Shown: in pieces, positions 1-10,700 of the stretch
Position numbering within the stretch: the stretch's first letter is position 1
Layout: each line of letters starts with the position of its first letter
Assembly: GCF_034140825.1 (NCBI RefSeq)
Contig: NC_089039.1
Span: 994,501 to 1,058,500, forward strand
Direction: 5' to 3'
Source: Oryza sativa Japonica Group
Lineage: Eukaryota; Streptophyta; Magnoliopsida; Poales; Poaceae
Length of the DNA: 64,000 bases
The notes under the pieces: generated by a model
What the model was told of the DNA's origin: nothing
Databases searched by the model: none
What the model saw: the letters and a program-made list of their open reading frames with translations, nothing else
Translations under genes and position numbers: made by a program

Positions 1-591
1 CCCTTCCTCCTCTCCTCCCCCTTCTCCCCTTCCTCCTCCCCTTCCCATCCGGCGGGCTGGCCGACGGCGGCGGCTGGCGGGGCCGCGCCTGGCGGTCGTG
101 GCGACCGGCGGCGGCGGCGGCATTTTTTTTAAATTTGTGATGATTCACTGAGATGTATTTGACTGAGAAGTTACAAATTTGTGATTCATTGTTTGGTTCT
201 GTGATGTATTTGAGTAATTTTGTGTTTGGATCTGTGATGTATTTGAGTAATTTCTTAGGATATTGTGATGTATTTGATTTGTGTGTATAAGTAACTATGA
301 TTTGTGATGTGGATTTGGTGATGTGAATTTGGGATGCTAGTTTGATTTGGGGATTTGCCTACTTGATTCGGGAGAAAATAAAAATAAAAAAAAAAGAAAA
401 AGGGACCAGCTGTACTGCCCGCTATTGTCTTTTTAATCCCGATTGGTAACACCATCCGGGACTAAAGATCCCCTTTCTTTAGTCCCGGTTGGTGGTACCA
501 ACCCAACCGGTCCCCGATCTTTACTCCCGGTTGAAAAACTAGGATTAAAGGAGGTTCCCAACCGGGAGTAAAGATGGTTTCTCCACCAGTG
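1..591. mobile_element. End of a CACTA-type DNA transposon, cut by the window edge
   Basis: The sequence ends at 591 with ccaccagtg, the reverse complement of the CACTGGTGG terminus of rice CACTA elements. Several subterminal copies of a tttactcccggtt-type motif lie in both orientations between about 430 and 570, as expected of CACTA subterminal repeats. The first 120 bases are GC-rich C/T and GGC runs. No transposase frame is visible, and the other end lies outside the window, so autonomy cannot be judged. Confidence 0.7.
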
Positions 592-610
592 TGAGGTTAA
601 AGTAAGAGTT

Positions 611-732
611 GGTCTCTATAACACTATATATACAATTTTACTAGCATATGGTCCACATGATAATTTTTAAATTGAAATCACGTTGCAAAACGCACAGGAC
701 AATATGCTAGTGTATATAGAGTTATAGAGACC
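611..732. repeat. Short hairpin MITE-like element
   Basis: ggtctctataac at 611 is matched by its inverse gttatagagacc ending at 732. The arms continue inward with tatatac and ctagcata blocks, giving imperfect arms of about 40 bases around an AT-rich loop. No clear target duplication was found, so the family is not assigned. Confidence 0.55.
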
Positions 733-1312
733 GGCCGTATGTGTGGTAGTTGTATAATTAATCGTGGAAGAGAATTATTTAAGATAAAAGGTTGTCAAGA
801 AATTTTAAAATAACTTACATTTAGGAAAATAGTGATGGAAAGGGGTAAAACGACTTCCATTCTATTTGAAATCGATAAGAAAGGGGTGCAATTAAGCGTC
901 AAATAAATTGATTAGATAGATGGAGACTTAGGGACGTACTTCGCTATGTACATGTATAGTACTCCAATTAATTAACAAATCCTCCTGTTCCTCAGTAACT
1001 GCTAATAACTGATGCATGCATATCTAAGCTAGCTCGATCACAGTTAGCAAACGAAATTAATTGAATATCACTACAAGTTGGCAGCCACAAAACAAATGTT
1101 ATAAATGACGAGCAGAAAGTACACCTGCACGCTACACGTTGTATACTGATCTCTCTAGCTATATGTACGTACTGCCATGCATTAAGGCATCTAATAAGCT
1201 CTCTTTAAATTAATTGAGCTAAGCAGGAGTAGTAGCTCGAGATAAGCTAGCTGCATGCATGCATGTGATAATGACCATATCTTGCATGATCGATCATCTC
1301 TGCTCGAACATA

Positions 1313-1547
1313 CCCCCTCTGTTTCAAAATGTTTTACACCGTTGACTTTTTAAATACGTATTTGATCATTTGTCTTATTTAAAAATTTTAATTAATTATT
1401 TATTCTTTTTATATCATTTGATTCATTGTTAAATATATTTTTATGTACACATATAGTTTTACATATTTCACAAATTTTTTTAATACGACGAACAGTTAAA
1501 CATATGCTAAAAAGTTAACGGTATCAAATATTTTAAAACGGAGGGAG
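1313..1547. mobile_element. Stowaway MITE, copy 1
   Basis: Ends read ccccctctgtttcaaaat and attttaaaacggagggag, the classic Stowaway terminal inverted repeat, flanked by TA on both sides (1311-1312 and 1548-1549). Length is 235 bp, with no coding capacity. It shares most of its interior with the element at 2071-2302. Confidence 0.85.
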
Positions 1548-2070
1548 TAATATTCTGGCTACATGAGATTCGATCTAGTCGTTGATTAATTAATCAACTG
1601 ACTATATATAGCTTGCACGTACACTATACACACAAGCAGTGTACATATATATAAATACAGTACGTACAATGTCGGTAAACCTCGGCGTATCTCAGTAATT
1701 AATTATGGAGTACGTACGATCTCAGTCGCTAGCTAGTACTAGCAGTTATATACGAATGACACATGAATGGATACGCAGAGAGTACGTCAGGCCAACAATA
1801 ACAATTTTCCAACGTACCTGACGCAAAGATTAATAACTAATTATGTGTGTATATATGTCCTATGTATTGCAAGCGCGTCTGCAATATAATTAATGTCTTT
1901 AGGAGAGTATATGCAATCCATATAGCTATCCGGCCAATAGAAATACAGATAAACAGTACCGGTACAGTAAATTAGTTGCAGTGCAAAATGGCCCTGTACT
2001 GTAGCGCACATATATATTGCATTACTGTTGCTACTGTGCTTATCTGCGTATAGGATCCGCGTATACCATA

Positions 2071-2302
2071 CCTCCGTCACTAAATATTTGACGTTGTTAA
2101 TTTTTTAAAACATGTTTGACCATTCGTCTTATTTAAAAAATTTAAGTAATTATTAATTATTTTCCTATCATTTGATTCATTGTTAAATATATTTTTATGT
2201 ATATATATAGTTTTACATATTTCATAAAAGTTTTTCAATAAGATGAGCAGTCAAATATGTTTAAAAAAGTTAACAGCGTCAAATATTTAGAGACGAAGGG
2301 AG
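2071..2302. mobile_element. Stowaway MITE, copy 2 of the same subfamily
   Basis: Ends read cctccgtcactaaatat and atatttagagacgaagggag with TA at each side (2069-2070, 2303-2304). The interior (tcatttgattcattgttaaat and the following block) matches the copy at 1313-1547 closely, in the same orientation. Confidence 0.85.
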
Positions 2303-3478
2303 TATTTCAGTGGGACAAATCCAACTAACACGCGCGTATGAAGTACTCATGTACGACGATGCATATACTAGTATTTCTATACTCCCTCAGCTGCTGCTCA
2401 GGTTGTACCGAACAATTTAATTTTGTACTACAGAATAAAAATATTATTTTTTTCACGAACGCGCAAAAGGATTGCACGTCAATATATTAGACGAAAAGAG
2501 TTTTCTTCATCCGATAAAGTGATTTGTAAGATTGTTCACAAAATGAACATATCTCTTATATAGTTTTATAAACTATGTAAATTTTGTGAAAATATTACTA
2601 TCACTTTGTCGTATGAAGAAATGACCAAAATAAAAGTTATAGATCTCGATGAGTTATACAACTTTTTTGTTGATGACTTTTTCAGCTGAAATCAATTACT
2701 GCTTCAGAATATTATTTGAAGTTTTGAAATTCAAATTTTTAATTGATAAAACAAAGTCACATGAAAAAATGGCCAAAATAATAGCAGTAAGAACACAACA
2801 ATATGATAGAGCATGATTTTAGAAACATTTAGAAAAAAGAATCATCTAATAAGGAGACGATCCTCGACCCCCGGCGAGAGCTGTACGTGAAGCATCGCAT
2901 CCCAAATAAGGAGAAACTGGGAGATGACCGGGACAGTGAGGGCACCGCGGATGGCAGAGACCCATGAGTTGTTCGTCAGGCCATAAGCAAATAAAAAAAT
3001 ATTATATCATTTGAGAAAAATGAAATAATATACTTAAGACTTTTGGACATTTGAAAAAAAAAGAAATATTTTTAAGATTTTTGGATAGAGTGAATCTATA
3101 AAAACAAATAAATGTTTAATTTCATTAAAATATAGATATAAGGTTATTTTGGCATGAGCTGAGACTAGATAATTAATTTGTCTTATGTTGTCTAGAAGGA
3201 ATTAATTATTGTTAGCCAGTGATCTATAGTACTGTACATATATATGCGTACTGTGTTTTAAATTTCTACTACTACTAATATACTACTAGTCCTAGTACTG
3301 TCTACAATTTGGATAACACAATTAATAATGCAGCACGTATTTAGACATAGTTAATGGTAAGTAGACGCACGTTTATTGTCCAGTGTTCTTGCGTGGTGTG
3401 CTGACGTGGAGAGCTCAGTCATGGGCCTGGGCCCCACCTGGCCGACAATATGAACTGTGTATGGACGTTTCATCCACA

Positions 3479-4140
3479 GGAATAATTTACTTAGGTCCCT
3501 CATAAAATTTGAAAATATACTATTTATTTTTTTGCTCTTAGAAATATTCAGGTACAAATTATTCGCACAAATATATCGTTGATATTGTAGTCTCGAGACT
3601 GTGAGACTGAGCGGTCTTGCATACCCATCCAGCGAGACCGAGCAGCGGTCTCGCATCCTCAACCAGTGAGACCGACAGCCTTAATTACTGTTAATCATGA
3701 TAATTAATCACTAATTATTATTAATTAATCGGTAGTCATTCAATTTCCAAAACGCTCTCGCACGCTCACCATGCGAGACCGCTCGGTCTCGCATCATCTG
3801 TGGGTGACACCGCTCGGTATCGCAACGTCATCATGCGAGATCGCTTGTGTCATCTCAAATTTAATTTGGTCCCTTATCACCCTCCATGCCTCCATGGTAA
3901 GATGGGATCAGAGAGAAAGGAGAGAGATATATATAGGTGGAGGGAGATAAGGGTCGCTGACATGTGGAACTCGCGTGGGTCTCATGTTGGCTCAGCTTGT
4001 CATGTCAGCTAAACCACATAATATTGTCTACAATTTCTGGTGATTCAGTTTTATAAATTGAGGGACCCTTCGTATAATTTCTGGTCAAAGACGAATTTCA
4101 GACTCGGCGATAAATTGAGGGACTAATGTGAACTTATTCC
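3479..4140. mobile_element. Non-autonomous Mutator-like element with perfect 9-bp target duplication
   Basis: The 9-mer TCATCCACA stands directly before (3470-3478) and after (4141-4149) the element. The ends are inverted: ggaataatttac..ttaggtccctc on the left, and the inverse of agggactaatgtgaacttattcc on the right. The interior has many copies of gcgagacc/ggtctcgc, including a near-perfect palindrome at about 3770-3793. No transposase frame. The right end lies only about 120 bases before the probable first exon of the next gene and may contribute to its promoter. Confidence 0.85.
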
Positions 4141-4261
4141 TCATCCACAAGCGAGGCCCAAAACTACGGCCCGCTTATTTTCGGCCCAATTCAGCCCAAC
4201 CTTCCCACCCCGACGATTTGTTTGCTTGTTTGGCTGAATTAACTAATCGATTTTGCTATAC

Positions 4262-6049
4262 CAAACCAAGTGGAAGGAAATCCGGGAATCCCCTTCGCTC
4301 GCCTCGCTTCCGCGGCAATCCCGTTCGTGCAAGGGCGCTCGATCTCCTCCTCCTCCGCCGGATCTCCCACTAGGGTAAAGCTCTCTCCTCGATTTACTCT
4401 CCTATGCTTGATTCAGCCCGGTCCGAGGTCTTCCTCGCGATCGATTGCGTAGTGGTTTGCAGTAGTTGCTCGACTGTTTTCGAGTCACGCGGCCGTGTGG
4501 GGATTCCCCGGTTTTGTGGGTCGAATGGATGTGATGCGACCTGTGTTTCTGTGTGGATTTGTATTGGAAGAACAGATTGAGGAGGCTGATTCGTGTGGGC
4601 TGGTGTTTTTTTTTTGGGTGCCTCCCTTCGATATAGCCCAGGTTCTTTGCAGTTGAGCTGATTTAGGCATTGTTAGTGCTAATGTGGTATGCTTGGTGTG
4701 AATTTAGGCCCTAGGGAGATCAGCAGTTGTGCTCGATTATTATTCCCTAGCTTTTCTTTGTTTCAGTATGTGCTTCTGTGTGGGTTGCTGTATTTTCAGA
4801 TTACCGAGTTATTATGATCATGAACTTTGGAAATCAAATTATGCTTGCTTGACCAGTCAAGTAATGCTTGGAGATAAAAGCAAGGGTCTTTTCATGCTTC
4901 AGTCTACCTACATGCCTTCATATATAGTGCTTTAAGTTTCAGTTTCAGTTCCAGTCTTTTAGTTAGTTAATGGGTGGTTGCGTGTTTCTGTTCAGTTTCA
5001 GTTCATTCAGTAGTATGGAAGAGTCTTCAGTCGTATAAGAGCGTGCTCAAACCAACTAGTAAAGTGTCGCATTGGAGCTTTGGTGTGTAAGCAATTAGTA
5101 GTATTTTGTCAGACTATATGCAATGAAAGGGGGGATTATCTGCTGTAGACCTGTAGTTTCTCAATCCGTATAGAAGTATAGGGGTATGCTCTTCTATTTC
5201 TCTGTTTATCTTGTTGCATGTCTGAAGTGTATATTGCAAACTATGAAAAATATCAACGTTTAAGCATGTTTATGTGACAGATGTTATGCATGTATAATTC
5301 AGTGGAGCCTCTCACTATTTTTTTCCGATGACGGAGCCTCTGTGTCTGAGTTATGCTTGCTTTGGCGTAGTAGACTTCTAAGTGTTCACGCTTGCTTCTT
5401 TCTTTACATCATGACTTTAGTCAACTGCAATGTGTGCTTTCCCTCCAAAAAGGAAATGTAGTTGGGATCAGGTGACCTTTTGCATGGTTTTTGTTTATTC
5501 TATCTGGATTTCCATGCCTGTGGATCAGTAAGCCAGTAATTATAGTGCTAAGTTCTTCTGTTTATATATGTCATTTCTTGTATACGGCTATAGTCAAGAG
5601 TCAAGACTTGTTATTGGCTTTGCAACTCAACGGGATAATCAGAGAAAGCAGTCGTGTAGCCTTGTCAATGCTTGAGCTGTATTGTTGTTTCTATGTGGCT
5701 ATGAGCTTTTCAGGTTTTCATGTGTAATTCTGAGATCCTTGCTGCTGTTCAACTATTAAATTGCTAGTTGTTGCAAATCGTCAATTACAAGCAAAATAAG
5801 AAAGGGTTGGTTGTTTACACTTGTCATGCTAATTTATTCTTGGACTAATATAATTCAGTTCTCCCCATGTGATTCCCCAAAACAAACATCCCTGCATGTG
5901 CAATATATTTTACTTATCAATTTACTATTGGCATGTGCATACAACCTTCAAGTGCAGCTACAGGTTGGATAGACCCACCAGCTAGCTGGTTCATGGTTTC
6001 TGAGCATATGTTCACAATGTTCTCTTTATTTTTCTGCAGATTAGCTCCA
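4262..6049 (+). other. Leader exon and long 5'-UTR intron of the small membrane protein gene
   Basis: A GC-rich stretch at about 4262-4374 ends at a good donor (g|gtaaag, intron from 4375). The matching acceptor tttctgcag ends at 6039, ten bases before the ATG at 6050. The inferred intron of about 1665 bases is T-rich with several ttcagtttcag blocks, as in plant leader introns that raise expression. The transcription start is not determined. Splice sites are predicted from consensus only. Confidence 0.6.
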
Positions 6050-6217
6050 ATGGGTTTCCTGCAAAACACTTTCTCAGTGTGTGTCGGCATCGGGTGTGGT
6101 ATCTACATTGCGCAGAACTATGACGTCCCAAACATGAAGAAACTTATGAGGGATTGGATGGGGAAAGCAAAGGAAGTTGAAGAGTCTTACAAGAAGCCTG
6201 GCGGTAGCAAAAACTGA
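6050..6217 (+). CDS. 55-aa single-helix membrane protein, DUF4535-like
   Basis: The frame starts at the first ATG after a strong acceptor and encodes 55 residues. The N-terminus is a hydrophobic, Cys/Gly-rich helix (about residues 5-22, containing GIGCGIYIAQNY). A conserved YDVPNMKKL follows, then a charged Lys/Glu-rich tail ending KKPGGSKN. Similar short plant proteins start MG(I/F), share the GxYIAQNYxVPN core and are, as I recall, grouped as DUF4535. Their function is unknown to me, though the shape suggests a small organelle-membrane protein. An in-frame ORF reaches back to 5933, but that part lies in the predicted intron, so the start at 6050 is preferred. The whole coding region is in one exon. 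Confidence 0.8.
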   Translation: MGFLQNTFSVCVGIGCGIYIAQNYDVPNMKKLMRDWMGKAKEVEESYKKPGGSKN

Positions 6218-7727
6218 AGGACTCCATCATGTTCAGTACAGCCGTCTAATCGTTTTTAGTTTGGGTTTACGCTAAGTAATGGAAAATCTTTCTACTCTAT
6301 TATCCTTGCTCGTTCAAGATCACCAGTCGTGTACAGCAGGTTCGTTGAACATATACTTGGGTAAGGATTATTCAAGCAGTTGGACATGATCTACAAGTAT
6401 GGATGTGCATGTTTAAAAATCTTACTACTAGTACAAGTGCCATGATTCAGGACTGTTTAAGGAGTCATTTTCTTTTCCTCGGCTTCATTAATCATTATCA
6501 TTAATTTATGCTTATACCAAGATTTTGACGGATGCATTTTTTAGCTTTGTTTGACTTCTGGCCCTTTTTATCATAGTATTACTATTTGCGTGTGCAATTT
6601 CCAGTTCCCATCTGAGGCTGGACCTCTGAAACCGGCCGCAGTCACTGTCAGTGTCACTGGCTTTGGTTTGTTTTGTTGGATGTCCAAAGCTGAGAATAAT
6701 TGAAAAAATATTGGTTGTGCAGGCTCCAATGGTAATGACCAATTACAAGCTTTTTTTTCCCCTTGATAAGTAGTGTGTGATGAGAGATTTCATAGGACAA
6801 GTTTCTTCTCATCAATGGGTGAGCAATTGTCAACAAATAAAGGGCAGAAAAAGGAGGAGAGAAGGTGGAGTATGGAATCCATGGATTTGTTGTTTCTCTC
6901 ACAATCTGTGTCTGAAATCCTGCAGCTCCTATCTCTCTTTCATCTTTCTTCTTTCTGCCTTTTTATCTTCAGCATAAGAGACCCATCAACCTTTGCATCG
7001 TGCGATCCATTACTGCATTACACATCAGTCAGCACCGAGCAAAGCAAAGGATTCCAGCATCTGCTGAATTTTTCTCTCGTGCAAATACTTTGTAGAATAA
7101 GTTTATTTTTGTTTCTCTTGGTTAACTTAAAATAAGTTATAAAAGTAATTATTGTATCTGAGTTTATGAAAAATCAAAGATAAATGTGTTTTTAAAATGA
7201 GAATAATTACATTGGAATTTGATAAAGGAGGGTATTATAGTTTTTTGGGTTCTATATCAATATGTGTGAGACTTGTGAAAAATGAATTTATTTTGAGGAA
7301 TTGAGGTTGAAGGGTAGTACAAGATCATTTTCATTTTTTTTTCTCACATAGGGACGAGGAAATTCAGGACATGAGCAGACAGCATCCTTCAACTCTTCAT
7401 CAACTGACGATATTAATTTTTTTTAATAAAAGATGGAAAAGAGAGGCGGGCACTGTAGTTCTTCATCAACTGACAAGATTAAAAAAAACACAAATACTGT
7501 AGTGCCACTGCAGCGTGGGCCCCACCATCCAGCGTGCCTTCCCCACGTAGCACCCAAACGCCACGCCGACGCCGCCAAGGAAGCAGAGAGAAACACCGCG
7601 AAAGCCGAAGAAGAAGGCGTAGTCGCCTCCCTCGCTCGCCGCCTCCCCCGCTTCCGCTCGCTCACCACCACCAACTCCTCCTCGTCTTCATCAACGCGCT
7701 CGGTCGCCTCGCCTCGCTCTGGAACGC
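6218..7727 (+). other. 3' flank of the small gene and leader/promoter of STAR2
   Basis: No convincing gene. Frames of up to 120 codons around 6773-7135 are composed of simple hydrophobic stretches and lack homology that I recognise. From about 7430 the sequence turns GC-rich (ccacgtagcacccaaacgcc and onward) and is probably the 5' leader of STAR2. No clear TATA box was found. Confidence 0.45.
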
Positions 7728-8585
7728 ATGATGGCGAGCATGGCGGCGCTGCTGCAGCGTCTGCTGGTGGTGGTGAATCAGGTGGACCCGGGCGCGCCGG
7801 GGTTCTGGCGGGAGTTCTTGGTGGGCATGCTGAAGCCGGTGGCGGCGACGGCGGTGGTGGCGATGGCGGTGGCGCTGAGCTTCACGCAGCGGCTGGGGCT
7901 CGAGGGCGAGATGCTGTACGCCATGGCGCGGGCGTTCCTCCAGCTCTCCGTCATCGGCTTCGTCCTCCAGTTCATCTTCACCCAGAAGAGCGCCGCCTGG
8001 ATCCTCCTCGCCTACCTCTTCATGGTCACCGTCGCCGGCTACACCGCGGGGCAGCGCGCCCGCCACGTCCCGCGGGGGAAGCACATCGCCGCCGTCTCCA
8101 TCCTCGCCGGCACCTCCGTCACCATGGCCCTCCTCGTGGCGCTCCGGGTGTTCCCGTTCACGCCGCGGTACATCATCCCGGTGGCCGGGATGATGGTCGG
8201 GAACGCGATGACGGTGACCGGGGTGACGATGAAGAAGCTGAGGGAGGACGTGGGGATGCAGCGAGGGGTGGTGGAGACGGCGCTGGCGCTGGGCGCGACG
8301 CCGCGGCAGGCGACGGCGCGGCAGGTGAGGAGGTCGCTGGTGATCGCGCTGTCGCCGGTGATCGACAACGCCAAGACGGTGGGGCTGATCGCGCTGCCGG
8401 GCGCCATGACCGGCCTCATCATGGGCGGCGCGTCGCCGCTGGAGGCCATCCAGCTGCAGATCGTGGTGATGAACATGCTCATGGGCGCTTCCACCGTCAG
8501 CAGCATCCTCTCCACCTACCTCTGCTGGCCGGCCTTCTTCACCGGCGCCTTCCAGCTCAACGACGCCGTCTTCGCCGCCGACTAA
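7728..8585 (+). CDS. STAR2: STAR2/ALS3-type UPF0014 membrane protein (aluminium tolerance)
   Basis: Single-exon frame of 285 aa. It is a UPF0014/FetB-like integral membrane protein with about seven hydrophobic segments (roughly residues 32-52, 68-84, 90-106, 118-140, 147-165, 217-233, 245-275). An EAA-like cytoplasmic loop, ETALALGATPRQA (183-195), is typical of ABC permeases that bind a separate ATPase. Length and sequence match what I remember of rice STAR2, the permease half of a bacterial-type ABC transporter. STAR2 pairs with the ATPase STAR1, exports UDP-glucose and confers Al tolerance; Arabidopsis ALS3 is the homologue. Two consecutive ATGs (MMAS) open the frame, and either could be used. 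The very high GC and the GC-rich leader are normal for grass genes. No partner ATPase is encoded nearby. Rice STAR2 is known to be induced by Al through ART1; I did not verify ART1 sites here. Confidence 0.93.
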   Translation: MMASMAALLQRLLVVVNQVDPGAPGFWREFLVGMLKPVAATAVVAMAVALSFTQRLGLEGEMLYAMARAFLQLSVIGFVLQFIFTQKSAAWILLAYLFMVTVAGYTAGQRARHVPRGKHIAAVSILAGTSVTMALLVALRVFPFTPRYIIPVAGMMVGNAMTVTGVTMKKLREDVGMQRGVVETALALGATPRQATARQVRRSLVIALSPVIDNAKTVGLIALPGAMTGLIMGGASPLEAIQLQIVVMNMLMGASTVSSILSTYLCWPAFFTGAFQLNDAVFAAD

Positions 8586-8636
8586 TCTTCCCTCTTCCAC
8601 AACACCTTGCATTTTGATTCATTATGGATTACTGCT

Positions 8637-9240
8637 TAGTGATTAGTAGTAGTAGTAATTAGTTGTTGAGTACTTACTTAGTAGGACGAGAGAGAAAGTA
8701 AGAGTGTGTATGTCTTGAGGTTAATTTCTTCTTCCATAATAAATCATGTGTTGATGACTTGATTCTGTCTCTAATTTGGGCTGGGATTAGCAGATCTCCA
8801 TCACATATGGTTTCAGTTGTAGGACTTCTTTTATGGTCTTCAAGGTATAGCAACAGGTACCGAAGTTATCCTCAAAAATACAAATTAGTGGAGCATTTTG
8901 ATTAATTACTACTCCATCCGTTCTAAAATATAGCAATTTTTAATTATAAATCTGGACAGATTTATAGCTAAAAATTACTATATTTTAGGACGGAGGGAGT
9001 ACTTAGTACTAAGTAGTAAATCAATTAGTGGAGTAGTTAGTAGGATAAAAGAGAAACTAGAGTGTATGTCTTGAGGTTAATTTTCTCCATAATAAATTGT
9101 CTCTGATTTGATTTGGGTTGGGATTAGCATATCTTGGACAGACTTTCAGCTGATCCCAAAAAGCTGATCTGATCTCCATCACACAGGTTTCAGTTGTAGG
9201 AGTTTGTTATGGTCTTCGAGATGGAGCAGCAACATGTATC
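8637..9240 (+). repeat. Tandem duplication of the STAR2 3' flank
   Basis: Two diverged direct copies are present, about 8637-8880 and about 9002-9240. Both contain gtatgtcttgaggttaatt, ccataataaat, gggattagca, gatctccatcacac/at and ggtttcagttgtagga in the same order. A small Stowaway element (8912-8999) lies between them. The first copy probably includes the STAR2 3' UTR and its polyadenylation region. Confidence 0.8.
8912..8999. mobile_element. 88-bp Stowaway MITE, nearly a perfect hairpin
   Basis: Begins ctccatccgttctaaaatat and ends atattttaggacggagggag, with TA at 8910-8911 and 9000-9001. The two halves pair around aatctggacagattt, so the whole element folds on itself. It sits between the two copies of the STAR2 3' flank. 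Confidence 0.85.
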
Positions 9241-9429
9241 AAATAAGATGGAAACGTATTATATGTACACGAGCTTTCCGTACAATTAGCAAATATCACA
9301 AAAAATTCTTAAGAAAAAATTATACGCGTGCTTCCAATACCAACACAAAAGATAACTATAGTGAAGTCCTGCCTAATCGACAACTTAACACTGAAGATCA
9401 AACTATTGAAAAATAACAACAGACTAAGC

Positions 9430-10700
9430 AGGGAATCAACCAACTCCTGTTCTCGTCGGTTTTAGTCTTGCCACCATCTCTTTCATCCTTTGAGTCAGCA
9501 CCATCAGCGTGCTCTCCTCATCAGAGCGAAGCAGCTTCTTCCACTGCAGCAACATAGAAATGATTTGGAAAGGCAGAGTATAACATAAAACCAACGCATT
9601 CATAAAGACCATGTTATCTCTAGTAAGCCACAATCACCAGCAAACGGCAGCCAGCACTGTAAGCTTGATTCTTTCCTTGATGGGATTAGTTCTGATATTG
9701 CACAGGAGAAAAAAAAATCATCTAAATTTCTAGGAGTATTTGCCCAACCCAAAACATCTCTAGACCAACACCAAACAAAACTTGCCATAGGACATCTAAA
9801 CACTATATGGTTAGTAGTTTTAGTTTCTCCACATAGGAGACAGTAAACATCACCCCTCCCAACCTTTCTTTTTTAGCTGCTCAGTTGACTGAATTCGATC
9901 TCCATGTGCAAAAAGGCTTATAGCTTAGTGGTTGTAGTGACCTGAGTAGCATTTCAAGGTCTTGGATTCAAATCTTCGTATGAGCGAATTTTTAGATTGA
10001 GTTATTTGCGGGGCTAAGTTTTCAATTTAAATGGCTGCATATATTTGATTAGATTGGGGTATTTGCGAGGCCAGGTAAAAAAATTTAATTTACCCTTCTC
10101 TAGATTTAGAGGCCGGGTAAAGAAAAACCCTCTCTAAACAAAAAAGGTGGACTTCCAGACCTTTTGCATGTTATTATCCACTACCCCTCTAAAGGTCATT
10201 GTACTATACATAGAGCTAGTATATCTCTTATTTGCTGTTAATCCCCATACCAACTTATCTTGGTTTCTACTCAGCTCAGTGTTCTCTATTACAATTTTAT
10301 CTCAGTCCATTCCTCTGTCTCAGTTGGGCCAAAAGATCTCCTGAATGTTAAACACCCATAACCTCTTATGATCACCTCTCTCACCAGGATTTCTTTTTGG
10401 TTGCTCATCTCAAATATGTTGTAGAATATCACTTTCAGGGGGCATGTCCAAATTATGAAACTCCCAAGTTATAATTGCTGGCACATTTTCTTATCTTTCA
10501 TATTGTAATTTAGCAGAAATGCTATATGCTTCAATCTCATTCATGTTCATGGACGTTGTCCTACATAAACCAGAAACTATTGTAAATACAAAATTAGGAA
10601 ATACCGGCATAAGGAAGAGCATGAGCTGGTGGAACCCAGATAAAAACAAATTTTCTCTGATAGGGTTTTTTGTCGGGATGACCGAAGGAGGTCATCCAAT
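9430..10700 (-). mobile_element. Decayed LINE, C-terminal part of ORF2
   Basis: On the minus strand, a zinc-binding domain of the zf-RVT type that follows the reverse transcriptase of plant LINEs is recognisable. Between 9870 and 9780 the translation reads GDVYCLLCGETKTTNHIVF followed by RCPMASFVW, giving the C-x2-C...H...C pattern. Further upstream (about 10300-10147) is DKLVWGLTANKRYTSSMY, the segment that normally precedes the zinc domain. The copy has stops and shifts throughout and lacks the reverse transcriptase proper. A SINE-like insertion (9917-10138) splits it. Assignment beyond 10400 is weak. Confidence 0.7.
9917..10138 (+). mobile_element. tRNA-derived SINE-like element inserted in the LINE
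   Basis: An A-box-like TAGCTTAGTGG (9921-9931) and a B-box-like GGATTCAAATC (9964-9974) are spaced as in tRNA-derived SINE promoters. The insertion interrupts a readable LINE frame. A short A-rich repeat (caaaaagg / caaaaaagg) flanks it and is a likely target duplication. The remainder carries repeated tatttgcg(g/a)gg(c)c and ttaatttacc blocks. I cannot name the SINE family. Confidence 0.6.

Larger units (their letters stand above)
592..3478. other. Intergenic spacer rich in MITEs, no gene seen
   Basis: AT-rich spacer between the CACTA end and the MULE at 3479. It holds a hairpin element (611-732) and two Stowaway copies (1313-1547, 2071-2302). No frame here has coding character. About 2480-2790 is an AT-rich block that reads like old transposon sequence, but I could not assign it. 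Confidence 0.6.

Noticed and set aside
6773-7135. 120-codon plus frame
   Set aside because: No recognisable domain, low-complexity hydrophobic content, no promoter and no homologue known to me.
7433-8617. 394-codon plus-strand and 316-codon minus-strand frames overlapping STAR2
   Set aside because: Both are shadows caused by extreme GC at the third codon position. Composition is Arg/Gly/His/Ala low complexity, whereas the 285-codon frame has clear UPF0014 homology.
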